A DNA stretch of 64,000 nucleotides from an uncultured Chitinophagaceae bacterium (lineage in GTDB: Bacteria; Bacteroidota; Bacteroidia; Chitinophagales; Chitinophagaceae), in contig CALMYJ010000031.1 in NCBI GenBank assembly GCA_937873715.1, forward strand, positions 62,001 to 126,000, written 5' to 3'. The position numbers and the translations under genes are program-made. The notes under the pieces are model-generated. The model made no database searches, was not told the origin of the DNA, and saw only the letters and a program-made list of their open reading frames with translations. Shown one piece after another: positions 1-8,149 of the stretch (within the stretch, counting starts at the first letter, position 1; each line of letters begins with the position of its first letter).

Positions 1-1659
1 TCCTTCGGAGATAATTGCAATTACCTTTCCTTTCCGGGCTTTAATTTCCTGCATGTTGCTTACTATTTTTTCATAGTAGCTGTCTTTGGTGGCAACAAAT
101 ACTACGGGCAGGGTTTCCGTAACCAGGGCTATGGGCCCGTGCTTCATTTCTGCAGCGGGGTAGCCTTCGGCATGTATGTACGAAATTTCTTTTAGCTTCA
201 GTGCGCCTTCCAGAGCAATAGGGAAATTATACCCACGGCCAAGGAATAAGGCATCTGCAGCATCTTTATATTTTAAGGCTATGGTTCTTACGGCTTCAGC
301 ATTTTTTAGCAGGCTTTCTACTTTTTCGGGAACGGCTTCCAGTTCAAAAAGCAGTTTTTGATAACGTTCGTTACTGATGGTGCCTTTTTCTTTGGCTACT
401 TTAAGGGCAATCATGTTCAATACGGCTAACTGACCCGTAAAGGCCTTGGTGCTGGCTACACCAATTTCGGGGCCGGCATGCGTATAGGCGCCACCGTGGC
501 TAAGCCTTGCAATAGAGGAGCCTACAGCATTTACAATGCCGAAAATGATAGCGCCCTGCTCTTTTGCTGTTTCAATAGCTACCAGGGTGTCTGCCGTTTC
601 GCCGCTTTGTGATATAGCAATAATAATATCGCCTTTGTTGATTACCGGGTTGCGGTACCTGAATTCGGAAGCATACTCAACTTCTACTGGTATGCGGCAG
701 AGTTCCTCAATAATATATTCGGCTACCAGGCCGGCATGCCAACTGGTGCCACAGGCTACGATAATAATACGCTGGGCATTTTTAAAAGCTTCTATATTAT
801 CCTGTACGCCGCTCATAGTAATAGTACCGGCGCTTGCGTCTAACCTGCCCCGTAAGCAGTCGTGTATGGTGCTGGGTTGTTCAAAAATTTCTTTTATCAT
901 AAAATGGTCGTAGCCGCCTTTTTCAATGGCTGCCAGTTCCATATCCAGCTTGGTAACAAAGGGGGTTATTTTTTCGTTGCCCAGGTTTTTTAAAATCAGC
1001 TCGTTGGGTTTTACTATGGCCAGTTCATAATCGTTTACATATACCACCTGTTTGGTGTATTCCAGCATAGGGCTGGCATCGCTGCCCAAAAAATGCTCAC
1101 CCTTACCTACACCAATCACCAATGGGCTGCCTTTACGGGCGGCAATAATGGTTTCGGGGTCGTTTTCGTCTATTAATAATATACAATAAGCGCCTGTTAT
1201 TCTTTTGAGTGCAATGCGTACGGCTTCTTCAAGGTTACAGTTGTTGTTCTTTTTTATATCCTCAATAAAGTTCAGCAGCACCTCAGTATCGGTATCGCTG
1301 GTAAAACTGTAGCCTTTATTAAGCAGGTCTTTTTTGAGTTGTGCATAGTTTTCGATAATGCCATTATGTATCATGGCAAACTGGCCGCTGGCTGAGCGGT
1401 GGGGGTGGGCATTACGGTCGTTAGGCTCGCCATGTGTAGCCCAGCGGGTATGGCCAATACCAATATGGGAGTGCAGGTTGGCACCAACGATGGATTCTTC
1501 CAGGTCGGCCACTTTACCTTTTTTCTTATATACTTTAAGCCCGCCATTGAGCAAAGCCACACCGGCACTGTCGTAGCCCCGGTATTCCAGTCGTTTTAAG
1601 CCTTTGATAACGATGGGATAAGCTTCCCGTGGGCCGGTATAACCAACAATTCCACACAT
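1..1659 (-). CDS. glmS: Glutamine-fructose-6-phosphate aminotransferase (isomerizing), C-terminus cut by window edge
   Basis: Makes glucosamine-6-phosphate from fructose-6-phosphate and glutamine, the first step towards UDP-GlcNAc for peptidoglycan and lipid A. The reading frame starts MCGIVGYTG, so after Met removal Cys2 is the N-terminal nucleophile of the class II glutamine amidotransferase domain. Further conserved segments are LEYRGYDSAG and GIGHTRWATHGEP. The frame stays open for 553 codons to the left edge, where it reads AIISEG, typical of the second SIS isomerase domain. The family is usually about 610 residues, so roughly 60 are missing. It is transcribed leftward and preceded by 209 bases containing a terminator for the next operon. 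The identification is firm. Confidence 0.96.
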   Translation of the reverse strand, partial: MCGIVGYTGPREAYPIVIKGLKRLEYRGYDSAGVALLNGGLKVYKKKGKVADLEESIVGANLHSHIGIGHTRWATHGEPNDRNAHPHRSASGQFAMIHNGIIENYAQLKKDLLNKGYSFTSDTDTEVLLNFIEDIKKNNNCNLEEAVRIALKRITGAYCILLIDENDPETIIAARKGSPLVIGVGKGEHFLGSDASPMLEYTKQVVYVNDYELAIVKPNELILKNLGNEKITPFVTKLDMELAAIEKGGYDHFMIKEIFEQPSTIHDCLRGRLDASAGTITMSGVQDNIEAFKNAQRIIIVACGTSWHAGLVAEYIIEELCRIPVEVEYASEFRYRNPVINKGDIIIAISQSGETADTLVAIETAKEQGAIIFGIVNAVGSSIARLSHGGAYTHAGPEIGVASTKAFTGQLAVLNMIALKVAKEKGTISNERYQKLLFELEAVPEKVESLLKNAEAVRTIALKYKDAADALFLGRGYNFPIALEGALKLKEISYIHAEGYPAAEMKHGPIALVTETLPVVFVATKDSYYEKIVSNMQEIKARKGKVIAIISEG

Positions 1660-1820
1660 AAATAATTTATTTAGTACACCTAAATACAGGCACTGGTATG
1701 CATGCTGCCAGGGTAATTGATAAGAATGTGCCTGCCTGTATTTTGAGGCGTTGCAAATTAACGAAAATGTGTGCAATAACTGTAAATGTACTTTGGCGCA
1801 GGCGGAAGCGGTATGGAATA

Positions 1821-1852
1821 AAAAAGTTCCATGCACGGCATGAAACTTTTTT
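1821..1852 (-). terminator. Hairpin terminator after the sigma/anti-sigma/adhesin operon
   Basis: The arms AAAAAGTT..CATGC and GCATG..AACTTTTT pair around a three-base loop, with one C/A mismatch and A/T tracts on both sides, so it could work in both directions. It lies between the stop of the adhesin-like gene and the start of glmS, both on the minus strand. It probably ends the operon to its right. Confidence 0.75.
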
Positions 1853-1868
1853 AGTTGTGGTTTAATGG

Positions 1869-2843
1869 CTATACTGTGGTTGTTTTCTTTTCTTTTTTCT
1901 TTTTAAAATCATCTTCGGTGGCTTCGCCAATGATTATTTTTCCGAAGCTGGATTTTATATTGATTTTTGCAGCACCTGACCCACTTTTACCCTCATATTC
2001 CTTTTTATTATCCGGGCCGTATTCGCTTGGATGGTCGGTTCTTTTAAGGTTGGCATTGCTGCGGTCTTTTACCGTGCTAAAATTTGTTTTTATACTGTAG
2101 GTGGCAGAGAAGTCGTTTGCTGTTTTCAGGTTTACGGTGCTGTAAGATTCGGAAAGGACAAGTTCGGTAAGGCTGTTGTCGATACCAATTTTGTTACTGC
2201 TGCAAAATTCAATTTTTATTTTGTTGCTGCCGGTGAGTTTATCAATAGTTAAGGTTGAAAATTTGAATACAGCATCAATATTGCCCATACTTTTGATAGC
2301 AGCGCTGCCAAATTCAACCTGGATCTTTTCTACCCTTGCCAGGGCTCCTGTATTTAATGCACCAAATTTACTCACCACTGATAAAGGGCCGTTGTAATCC
2401 GGCAGCCGTATGGTGCCAAAGGAGTTTTCTATCTCTAATGCGTTAGACGTTGGTATTTGTATGTTATAATTAATTTCCATATTGCTGCTGCAGTGTTTGC
2501 AGCCCTTCCTGTTTTTGTTTACGCTTGTTTTAAAGCTGATTGTTTTTCCTTCCTGCTTGTCGCTCACCTGTATTATTTCAAAAAGGTCGTTGGCATACTC
2601 TTCGTTGGTTGCGCTCACGGTAATGTATATATCTACTTTAATCTCGTTTTTATTCCAGGTGCTTACAGTTATATTACCAAAGCTGTTGTCAATTTTAAGT
2701 GTATTGCCTGCTGCAGTATAGGTTTTGGCAATTGTACGTTCTTTTGTGTAGTCGTATTTTTTTTTGGTTTCTTTTTGCGCAAGCGCAGGTACAAGTACCA
2801 GGGTTAGTAAAAGGGTTGTAAGTGTTTTAAATAGTTTTTTCAT
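1869..2843 (-). CDS. Secreted putative adhesin (DUF4097-like beta-helix)
   Basis: A 324-residue protein with a signal peptide (MKKLFKTLTT...ALAQ) followed by short repeated segments of the kind LKIDNSFGNITV, LEIENSFGTIRL and INIKSSFGKIII. This staggered beta-strand pattern is typical of the DUF4097 / putative auto-transporter adhesin head families in Bacteroidota. A CKHC pair sits near residue 115, and the C-terminus is a lysine-rich tail. Its start overlaps the end of the anti-sigma gene by 17 bases, so it is the third gene of an ECF sigma factor operon and a likely target or sensor partner of that system. The molecular role is unknown. Confidence 0.75.
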   Translation of the reverse strand: MKKLFKTLTTLLLTLVLVPALAQKETKKKYDYTKERTIAKTYTAAGNTLKIDNSFGNITVSTWNKNEIKVDIYITVSATNEEYANDLFEIIQVSDKQEGKTISFKTSVNKNRKGCKHCSSNMEINYNIQIPTSNALEIENSFGTIRLPDYNGPLSVVSKFGALNTGALARVEKIQVEFGSAAIKSMGNIDAVFKFSTLTIDKLTGSNKIKIEFCSSNKIGIDNSLTELVLSESYSTVNLKTANDFSATYSIKTNFSTVKDRSNANLKRTDHPSEYGPDNKKEYEGKSGSGAAKINIKSSFGKIIIGEATEDDFKKKKEKKTTTV

Positions 2844-3405
2844 GTTGTAGTGTTTTTTTGTCTTTAATAGTATTCATAATCATCAGTTGCCTGCCCAGTA
2901 ATTCCATTTGTAGTTGCAGGTTTTGCAGCATTGCTTTTACAATTACATCCCTGTTGGGTGTATTTAAAGCCTGTTGTTGCAGCATGTTGTAGGCACTGTC
3001 GAGCATACGCAGGTCTGATAAAAACTGCCGGTATAATTCCGGCTTGTCGGCAGTTATTGCTTTTAGTTCTTCCTGTTTGGCTTCAATTGTTTTGTAGGCC
3101 AGCATGGCTTCCTGTGTATATTCCGGGCTGATGCCGCTAAGGTTTTCGGCTCCCGGGTTGCCTGTAGATGCGGTTGCTGCAGTAGTATTACCAGTACGCA
3201 GGTACATGAAGTATACCGAGGTAAGCAGCATCCCCACTACTACGGCAGCAGCCATCCACCTGTACATGTGGCGCAGGGTTACTACCTTTTTTTTGTTATA
3301 TACCGGCAGTTGGGCTTCTACTTTTTGCCACAAAGCCTCCGGTAGTTCTGCATCATCAAACGCCTCACGGTTAGTTCGGATGAATTTGTCGATTTTACTG
3401 CTCAT
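2827..3405 (-). CDS. Membrane-anchored anti-sigma-factor-like protein
   Basis: A 192-residue protein with a cytoplasmic N-terminal part (about 1-46, acidic and charged), one transmembrane segment near residues 48-70 (MAAAVVVGMLLTSVYFMYL) and a mostly helical periplasmic part. It overlaps the ECF sigma gene upstream by 11 bases and the adhesin gene downstream by 17 bases, so the three are translationally coupled. By position and topology it is the likely anti-sigma factor of this sigma factor. I do not see a clear zinc-binding HxxxCxxC motif, so the assignment rests on context. Confidence 0.7.
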   Translation of the reverse strand: MSSKIDKFIRTNREAFDDAELPEALWQKVEAQLPVYNKKKVVTLRHMYRWMAAAVVVGMLLTSVYFMYLRTGNTTAATASTGNPGAENLSGISPEYTQEAMLAYKTIEAKQEELKAITADKPELYRQFLSDLRMLDSAYNMLQQQALNTPNRDVIVKAMLQNLQLQMELLGRQLMIMNTIKDKKTLQHEKTI

Positions 3406-3952
3406 ACATTTCCTCCTTTTTTAATAGTTGCAACAGTTTTTGCTTTGCCCTGATGTATTGTGTTCGTACTGTAGATGGTGCTACTTTTAATATGTCGGCG
3501 ATTTCGTCGTGATCGTAGCCTTCAAATAAATAAAGCAGCAAAACGGTACGATAACCATCGGGCAACTGCTGCACGGTTTTTTTTATGTTTTCAACGGTAT
3601 ACTGCAATTCGCTTTCATCAATGGACGGATCATCGGCTACTTGCTCAGGTACCTGCTCGTCAAAAAAGCGTTGTTGTTTTTTAAGCAGGCTAATACTTTT
3701 GTTAATCACAATTTGCTTAAGCCAGGCGCCAAATGTGGCCCTTCCTTCAAAATGGCTCAGCCGGGCAAATGCATCAATAAAGGCTTCCTGCAATACATCT
3801 TCAGCATCTGCTGTATGGTTTACAATGCGGAGAGAAGTGTTAAACATAGCTTTTGCGTACCGGTTGTACAGTATGCTGTAAGCGGCTGCATTGCCGTTGA
3901 TGCATTCCTGTACTAATACGTCTGCTGGTGGTATATACGTTGTAAGGGTCAA
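3395..3952 (-). CDS. ECF-type RNA polymerase sigma-70 factor
   Basis: A 185-residue protein with the two-domain ECF layout. Region 2 (about 20-90) contains the DAEDVLQEAF segment and the RATFGAWLKQIVINKSISLLKK stretch; region 4 (about 120-178) reads LPDGYRTVLLLYLFEGYDHDEIADIL followed by the helix-turn-helix APSTVRTQYIRAKQKL. It directs RNA polymerase to a small regulon, usually released by an anti-sigma factor, here probably the product of the overlapping next gene. It heads the minus-strand operon sigma / anti-sigma / adhesin. A divergent 211-base gap separates it from the histidine phosphatase gene. Confidence 0.93.
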   Translation of the reverse strand: MTLTTYIPPADVLVQECINGNAAAYSILYNRYAKAMFNTSLRIVNHTADAEDVLQEAFIDAFARLSHFEGRATFGAWLKQIVINKSISLLKKQQRFFDEQVPEQVADDPSIDESELQYTVENIKKTVQQLPDGYRTVLLLYLFEGYDHDEIADILKVAPSTVRTQYIRAKQKLLQLLKKEEMYEQ

Positions 3953-4163
3953 AAAAAATGGTTTGATATAAAGTAAGCAGTTTTTGAAAAATGTTGCATA
4001 CCCTCAATTTTTTTTGTGATGAGTGGTGCTGTAGTAGTGGCCCGGCAGGTGTATTGGCCGGGCAGCCGGTTAAAGAGTCATTATAATTGTTTGCAGTATT
4101 AAAGTGCTTTTTTGATGGCAGGATACAGTTTATCTTTAAGCCGGATTTTGTTAAAAATACAGT

Positions 4164-4706
4164 ATGCGATACCTGTTTTTTTGTTTTGTATTATCGCTGT
4201 CCTTTAAGGCACATGGGCAGCCCGCTATCAGCTTTGGCAAAAATGCTGTGGTGTATATTGTGCGTCATGCCGAAAAGCAGGAGGGTAAAGATCCTTTGCT
4301 TACAGCGGCCGGTAATCAACGGGCCGGCGATTTGCTGCGGGAAATGGCCCCGAAAAATATTAAACGTATTTATGTTACACCGTACAAACGAACGCAGCAT
4401 ACTGCCGACAGCCTTCGCCTGCAGTTGGCTATCGATACCATACAGGTAATTGCAGATACAAGCTGTGTGGCGCTTTTTGAAGCTATACAGGAGCACAAAG
4501 ACAGGGATAACCCTATCCTTATCATCACTCACAGTAATATTGTACAAAAAATCATTTATAAGTTGGGTTGTACAGATTTCCCCCAACATAATATTCCCGA
4601 TAGCGAATTTGATAACCTGTACATCATTCGCTTTGATGGGGCAGCGCCTGTACTGGTTCATAAAAAGTATGGGAAACCCTCATCCGCATCGGCAGTAATG
4701 CAATAA
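4164..4706 (+). CDS. Secreted histidine phosphatase superfamily protein (phosphoglycerate-mutase-like)
   Basis: A 180-residue protein with a signal peptide (about 1-18) and the histidine phosphatase core: VRHAEKQ at residues 33-39, giving the catalytic Arg34-His35, then YVTPYKRTQHTA with a second conserved Arg, and ITHSN near residue 123 with the second catalytic His. This short branch usually hydrolyses small phosphoesters, and the substrate cannot be told from sequence. The export signal argues against a glycolytic mutase. The DUF2130 gene follows on the same strand 42 bases later. Confidence 0.85.
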   Translation: MRYLFFCFVLSLSFKAHGQPAISFGKNAVVYIVRHAEKQEGKDPLLTAAGNQRAGDLLREMAPKNIKRIYVTPYKRTQHTADSLRLQLAIDTIQVIADTSCVALFEAIQEHKDRDNPILIITHSNIVQKIIYKLGCTDFPQHNIPDSEFDNLYIIRFDGAAPVLVHKKYGKPSSASAVMQ

Positions 4707-4748
4707 GCTTTTGCAACATTTAAATAGTAAACCTGTAAAAAATATTCA

Positions 4749-5897
4749 ATGGCATCTGAAATAACCTGTCCTAAATGCGGCCACCATTTTGAGTTAAACG
4801 AAAGCCTTAAAAATGAAGTGGAAAAAGAACTGCGTGGCAAAATGATGGAGTGGCAAAAGAAAAAAGAAAGTGACTTTGAGCAGCAAAAAAAGCAGTTGAT
4901 TGCCGAAGCCGAGCAGAAAGCCAGTGCCACTGCAGCCGCACAGCTTAAAGCTTTACAGGATGATGCAAGCCTAAAAGCAAAACAGCTACAGGAACTGCAA
5001 AAAAAAGAGTTGGATTTATTGCGTGAAAAATCGGCACTGGAAGAAAAGCAAAAAAATATGGAGATGGAGATTGAAAAGCGTTTTCTCCAGAAAAAAAAGG
5101 AGATAGAAGATACCGTTATCCGGAAGGAATATGAGTTATTTGAAATGCGGATGAAGGAGAAAGATACGCAGATGGATAGCCTGAAAAAAACAATTGAAGA
5201 ACTGAAAAGAAAAAGTGAGCAGGGCAGTATGCAATTGCAGGGTGAGGCCCAGGAGTTGTTGCTTGAAGGTATTTTAAGGGAGCATTTTCCTTTTGATATT
5301 ATAGAGGAAGTTGGCAAAGGTGTGGAAGGTGCCGATTGTATACAAACCGTTAGGAACAGGCGGGGTGCCGATTGTGGCCGTATCATTTATGAAAGTAAAC
5401 GCACCAAGGGGTGGAGCAATAGCTGGATAGATAAACTTAAAAATGATATGCGTGCCCGGGGTGCAGATGTGGCGGTGCTGGTTACGCAGGCTTTTCCAAA
5501 AGATATGGATCGCTTTGGCGAAAAGGATGGGGTATGGTTGTGCAGCTATACTGAAGTGGCCGGCGTTGCAGCTTTGTTACGAAAAGGTATCATTGAAACC
5601 AATGAGGCACTACGCAGCCAGGAAAACAAAGGGGATAAAATGCAGTTGCTATATGAATATTTAACCGGCAACGAATTTAGGGGCCAGATGGAAGCTATAC
5701 TGGAAGGCTTTATGTCGCTCCGAAACGGTATTAATAAAGAGCGGATACAAATGGAAAAGATATGGAAGGAAAGAGAAAAGCAATTAGAAAAAGTGCTTAT
5801 CAACACCAGCGGCCTGTATGGTTCTGTAAAAGGAATAGCCGGTTCATCGGTGGCTGATATACCATTGCTGGAAGGCGGAATGGAAGATGAAAGTTAA
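4749..5897 (+). CDS. DUF2130 protein: zinc ribbon, coiled coil, nuclease-like domain
   Basis: A 382-residue protein. Residues 1-15 carry a CPKCGHHF half zinc-ribbon; about 20-165 is a long Lys/Glu/Gln-rich coiled coil; about 170-300 is the DUF2130 core, with GADC and IIYESKRTKGW. The spacing of an acidic residue followed by ExK resembles a PD-(D/E)XK nuclease active site, and that reading is inference. It ends 15 bases from the end of a convergent gene. Family members are widespread but of uncertain function; a role in DNA metabolism is plausible. Confidence 0.85.
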   Translation: MASEITCPKCGHHFELNESLKNEVEKELRGKMMEWQKKKESDFEQQKKQLIAEAEQKASATAAAQLKALQDDASLKAKQLQELQKKELDLLREKSALEEKQKNMEMEIEKRFLQKKKEIEDTVIRKEYELFEMRMKEKDTQMDSLKKTIEELKRKSEQGSMQLQGEAQELLLEGILREHFPFDIIEEVGKGVEGADCIQTVRNRRGADCGRIIYESKRTKGWSNSWIDKLKNDMRARGADVAVLVTQAFPKDMDRFGEKDGVWLCSYTEVAGVAALLRKGIIETNEALRSQENKGDKMQLLYEYLTGNEFRGQMEAILEGFMSLRNGINKERIQMEKIWKEREKQLEKVLINTSGLYGSVKGIAGSSVADIPLLEGGMEDES

Positions 5898-5912
5898 TTT
5901 TAAAGAAAACAG

Positions 5913-6254
5913 TTATTTTACTACCTGGAACTTGCCTGAATCCAGGATTCTGCCAGATTTATCCCTCAACTGGTAGATATATACGCCACGAAAAAAACCA
6001 TCTAAGGGTATAATAAGTCGCTGGCTGTTGGGGTTGGTTTCAAATACTTTGCGTCCCATAAAATTAAACAACTGCAGGCTGTACGATTTATCAATGCCGG
6101 GTTGCAGTTCAAAGTTTACCACATCAGAGGCGGGGTTGGGATAATACTTTACCACCCTGGCCACAAAATCGGCCTGAGTGCTTGTACGTAACTGAGCCGA
6201 TGCAGTGCCGGCAGTTAACAATACAACAGTAAGTATGGTAAAAATTTTCTTCAA
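5913..6254 (-). CDS. Minimal T9SS type A sorting-domain protein
   Basis: A 113-residue protein consisting of a signal peptide (1-20, ending TASA), a linker of about 15 residues, and a complete T9SS type A C-terminal sorting domain. The domain shows KYYPNPASDVVNFEL, SLQLFNFMGRKVFE, then LDGFFRGVYIYQL and the terminal KFQVVK. Such a domain normally sits at the end of a large secreted cargo and directs it through the type IX machinery to the surface. Here there is no cargo domain. It lies downstream of oxyR and the peroxiredoxin gene on the same strand, but a 122-base gap makes co-transcription uncertain. Confidence 0.85.
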   Translation of the reverse strand: MKKIFTILTVVLLTAGTASAQLRTSTQADFVARVVKYYPNPASDVVNFELQPGIDKSYSLQLFNFMGRKVFETNPNSQRLIIPLDGFFRGVYIYQLRDKSGRILDSGKFQVVK

Positions 6255-6376
6255 TGCAGTAAAAATAGTACAATATGCTTAATTAAGTTACGCAGGGCAT
6301 CGTTAAAATTATGCCCTATGCCAGCTTAAACAAGTTGAAACGCCGGTAAAATGCATTTTATTGCCCGTGGGAGGTT

Positions 6377-6850
6377 TTAAATCAATCCTGAAAGTGTTTT
6401 TTGTATGGCTTCAAAATCTGGCAGGTCGCCGGGGCTGGCACATACTTCTGCATAGCGTATAAAACCGGCAGCATCAATTACAAATGCCGCACGCCTGCTT
6501 ACTCCTTTATACTCAAAAGCCGGAAATATATCGTACAGCGCACCATAGGCTGCCGAGGCTTCTTTATTAAAATCGCTGAGCAGGGTGAAATTGAGTTGTT
6601 GCGACTTTTTGAAGGCATCCAGTGTTTGCAGGCTGTCTACCGACAGGGCAACCACTTCTGCATTAAAATTATTATACAAGGCTATGTTATCCCTTGTGCT
6701 GCACAACTCTTTGGTGCATACACTGGTAAAAGCCAGCGGGAAAAACAGCAATAACAGGTTTTTACCTTTAAAATCTTCTAACTGCACTTTGTTTTTATTT
6801 GTATCGTATAATGCAAAGGATGGGGCAATATCACCGGGATGAAGGGGCAT
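6377..6850 (-). CDS. BCP-type peroxiredoxin
   Basis: A 157-residue thioredoxin-fold peroxidase that reduces peroxides in the cytoplasm. The active-site segment FFPLAFTSVCTKELCSTRD places the peroxidatic cysteine at residue 45 and a second cysteine at 50. This is the same C45/C50 arrangement as in E. coli BCP, so an atypical two-cysteine mechanism is likely. The N-terminal PLHPGDIAPSFALYD is typical of the AhpC/TSA family. It lies 48 bases downstream of oxyR on the same strand, so the peroxide sensor and a detoxifying enzyme are probably co-transcribed. Confidence 0.92.
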   Translation of the reverse strand: MPLHPGDIAPSFALYDTNKNKVQLEDFKGKNLLLLFFPLAFTSVCTKELCSTRDNIALYNNFNAEVVALSVDSLQTLDAFKKSQQLNFTLLSDFNKEASAAYGALYDIFPAFEYKGVSRRAAFVIDAAGFIRYAEVCASPGDLPDFEAIQKTLSGLI

Positions 6851-6898
6851 GTATTTTTAATTTGGTACAATTTGTAAACGGTTAGCTGCAATAATGGT

Positions 6899-7834
6899 TT
6901 ACAGTTTTACCACATTTTCTTTTTTGTTACGTAAAATTTTTTCGGGTAGTGCAGCCGCAATCTCAGCTTTAAGTACATCCACCAGTTTTTTCTTTACATA
7001 ATTGCGGTGAGTAACCAGGCTTACCTCCCTCACTGGTGCCGGGGCTTTAAAATGCCTGATCATATTTTGTTGCTTCGTGGTAAAATCAAATGTAGCCATC
7101 TCCGGCAGTATGGTAATGCCGTGGTGCATTTCCACCATCTTACGCAGGGTTTCAATACTGCCCGCTTCGTATTCAAAATGGCTGTGTTCTTTATTTTGTT
7201 TTTTTAGTTCGCAAAGGTTCATCGTCTGGCTCCTGAAGCAATGCCCTTCTTCTAAAAGCCAGAGTTCTTTAAGGTCGATATCATCGGGCAGCATGTAAGT
7301 TTTTTTATACGCTGCATTCGATTTGGAAACATAAGCTATTAGTTCTTCATAAAACAGCGGATGCTCGATGATGCTGTTATCCTGCAGGGGCGTTACCAGC
7401 AGTCCGGCATCTATCCTGCCGGCTTTAAGTTTGTCGATGATTACTTCGGTTGTCATTTCTTTTACCCGAAGTTTAATATCCGGGTAGCGGGATAAAAACT
7501 GCTGCAAAAAAACCGGCAGCAGGTAAGGGGCCAGTGTAGGTATAATGCCAATACGGAGTTCGCCCTGCAGGGTGCCCCTTTTGTCTTTTACCATTTGTAC
7601 AAGCATCCTGGCTTCATGCACCACCACACGGGCCTGCTTAATGATTTCTTCACCAATTTCGGTGGGTATAACGGGTTGCTTGCTGCGGTCAAAAATTTTC
7701 ACATCCAGGTCATCTTCCAGCTTCTGTATTTGCATACTCAATGTTGGTTGCGTAACATAACAATGCTCCGCTGCCAGCGAAAAATGACGGTAAGTGTCTA
7801 CCGCAATAATATATTCTAATTGCGTAATGGTCAT
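6899..7834 (-). CDS. oxyR: Hydrogen-peroxide-sensing LysR-type regulator OxyR
   Basis: A 311-residue LysR-family regulator. Residues 1-60 form the winged helix-turn-helix (TITQLEYIIAVDTYRHFSLAAEH, TQPTLSMQIQKLE). About 90-300 is the periplasmic-binding-protein-like sensor domain. The segment HCFRSQTMNLC puts cysteines at residues 199 and 208, exactly the positions of the redox-active pair in E. coli OxyR, with matching flanking residues. It should therefore sense peroxide by forming a disulfide. The next gene on the strand is a peroxiredoxin. The upstream region holds a candidate small RNA read in the opposite direction. Confidence 0.94.
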   Translation of the reverse strand: MTITQLEYIIAVDTYRHFSLAAEHCYVTQPTLSMQIQKLEDDLDVKIFDRSKQPVIPTEIGEEIIKQARVVVHEARMLVQMVKDKRGTLQGELRIGIIPTLAPYLLPVFLQQFLSRYPDIKLRVKEMTTEVIIDKLKAGRIDAGLLVTPLQDNSIIEHPLFYEELIAYVSKSNAAYKKTYMLPDDIDLKELWLLEEGHCFRSQTMNLCELKKQNKEHSHFEYEAGSIETLRKMVEMHHGITILPEMATFDFTTKQQNMIRHFKAPAPVREVSLVTHRNYVKKKLVDVLKAEIAAALPEKILRNKKENVVKL

Positions 7835-8017
7835 ACTACAAAAATAGACGAATCTGATAGAGTCATTATTAATATCAATAAAAATTATTACCGGGCAGAC
7901 ATATTTTTGTGCAACAGTATTGATACAGGATGTTCCGCTTTAGTCCATTTATAACAATAAAAAATCCTTACAACCAAACATAATTTGAGGTACAGTTTGA
8001 TTAAATGAAAGCTTATT

Positions 8018-8136
8018 TAAACAATTTTTTGGGTGGCAGGTGTTGATGCCCGCAGACAAAACCAATGTGAAAAAGATAACCTGCCCACTGTTTATTTTTG
8101 GTTAATCAGCCGCCTCTTTGGGCGGCTGTTTTATTT
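8018..8136 (+). ncRNA. Candidate structured small RNA next to oxyR
   Basis: No protein frame explains this stretch. On the plus strand TAAACA (8018-8023) can pair with TGTTTA (8089-8094), and GTGGCAGGT (8033-8041) with ACCTGCCCAC (8079-8088) with one bulged C. A strong terminator hairpin follows (8107-8128) with a T run on the plus-strand side only. Together these suggest a short transcript with a bulged stem and a Rho-independent end, divergent from oxyR. An exact promoter was not found. It might be an OxyS-like or 6S-like RNA, but no family was recognised. Confidence 0.35.
8107..8136 (+). terminator. Rho-independent terminator, plus strand
   Basis: CAGCCGCC and GGCGGCTG form an 8-bp stem around a 6-base loop, followed by TTTTATTT on the plus strand. 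On the minus strand the stem is followed by ATTAACC, not a T run, so it is oriented for plus-strand transcription. There is no plus-strand protein gene upstream, which is the main reason for proposing a small RNA. Confidence 0.75.
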
Positions 8137-8149
8137 GCAGTAAACTAGT

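Larger units (their letters stand above)
7835..8149. other. Intergenic region upstream of oxyR
   Basis: 315 bases with no credible protein gene. The right part contains the candidate small RNA and its terminator (listed separately). The left part, near the oxyR start, is AT-rich and must hold the oxyR promoter, but no exact TAnnTTTG box was identified there. A 13-codon open frame starts at 8005 and is not supported. Confidence 0.6.

Noticed and set aside
4040..4063. GC-rich hairpin (GCCCGGC / GCCGGGC) between the sigma factor and phosphatase genes
   Set aside because: It has no T run on either strand and sits between divergent genes, so it is not a terminator; no other role can be supported.
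4658..5386. A 242-codon minus-strand frame rich in Ser and Phe
   Set aside because: It is the antisense of the Lys/Glu/Gln-rich coiled coil of the DUF2130 gene and shows no family pattern.
8005..8046. A 13-codon frame that could be a leader peptide
   Set aside because: It overlaps the proposed RNA stem, has no run of regulatory codons, and no gene follows on that strand.
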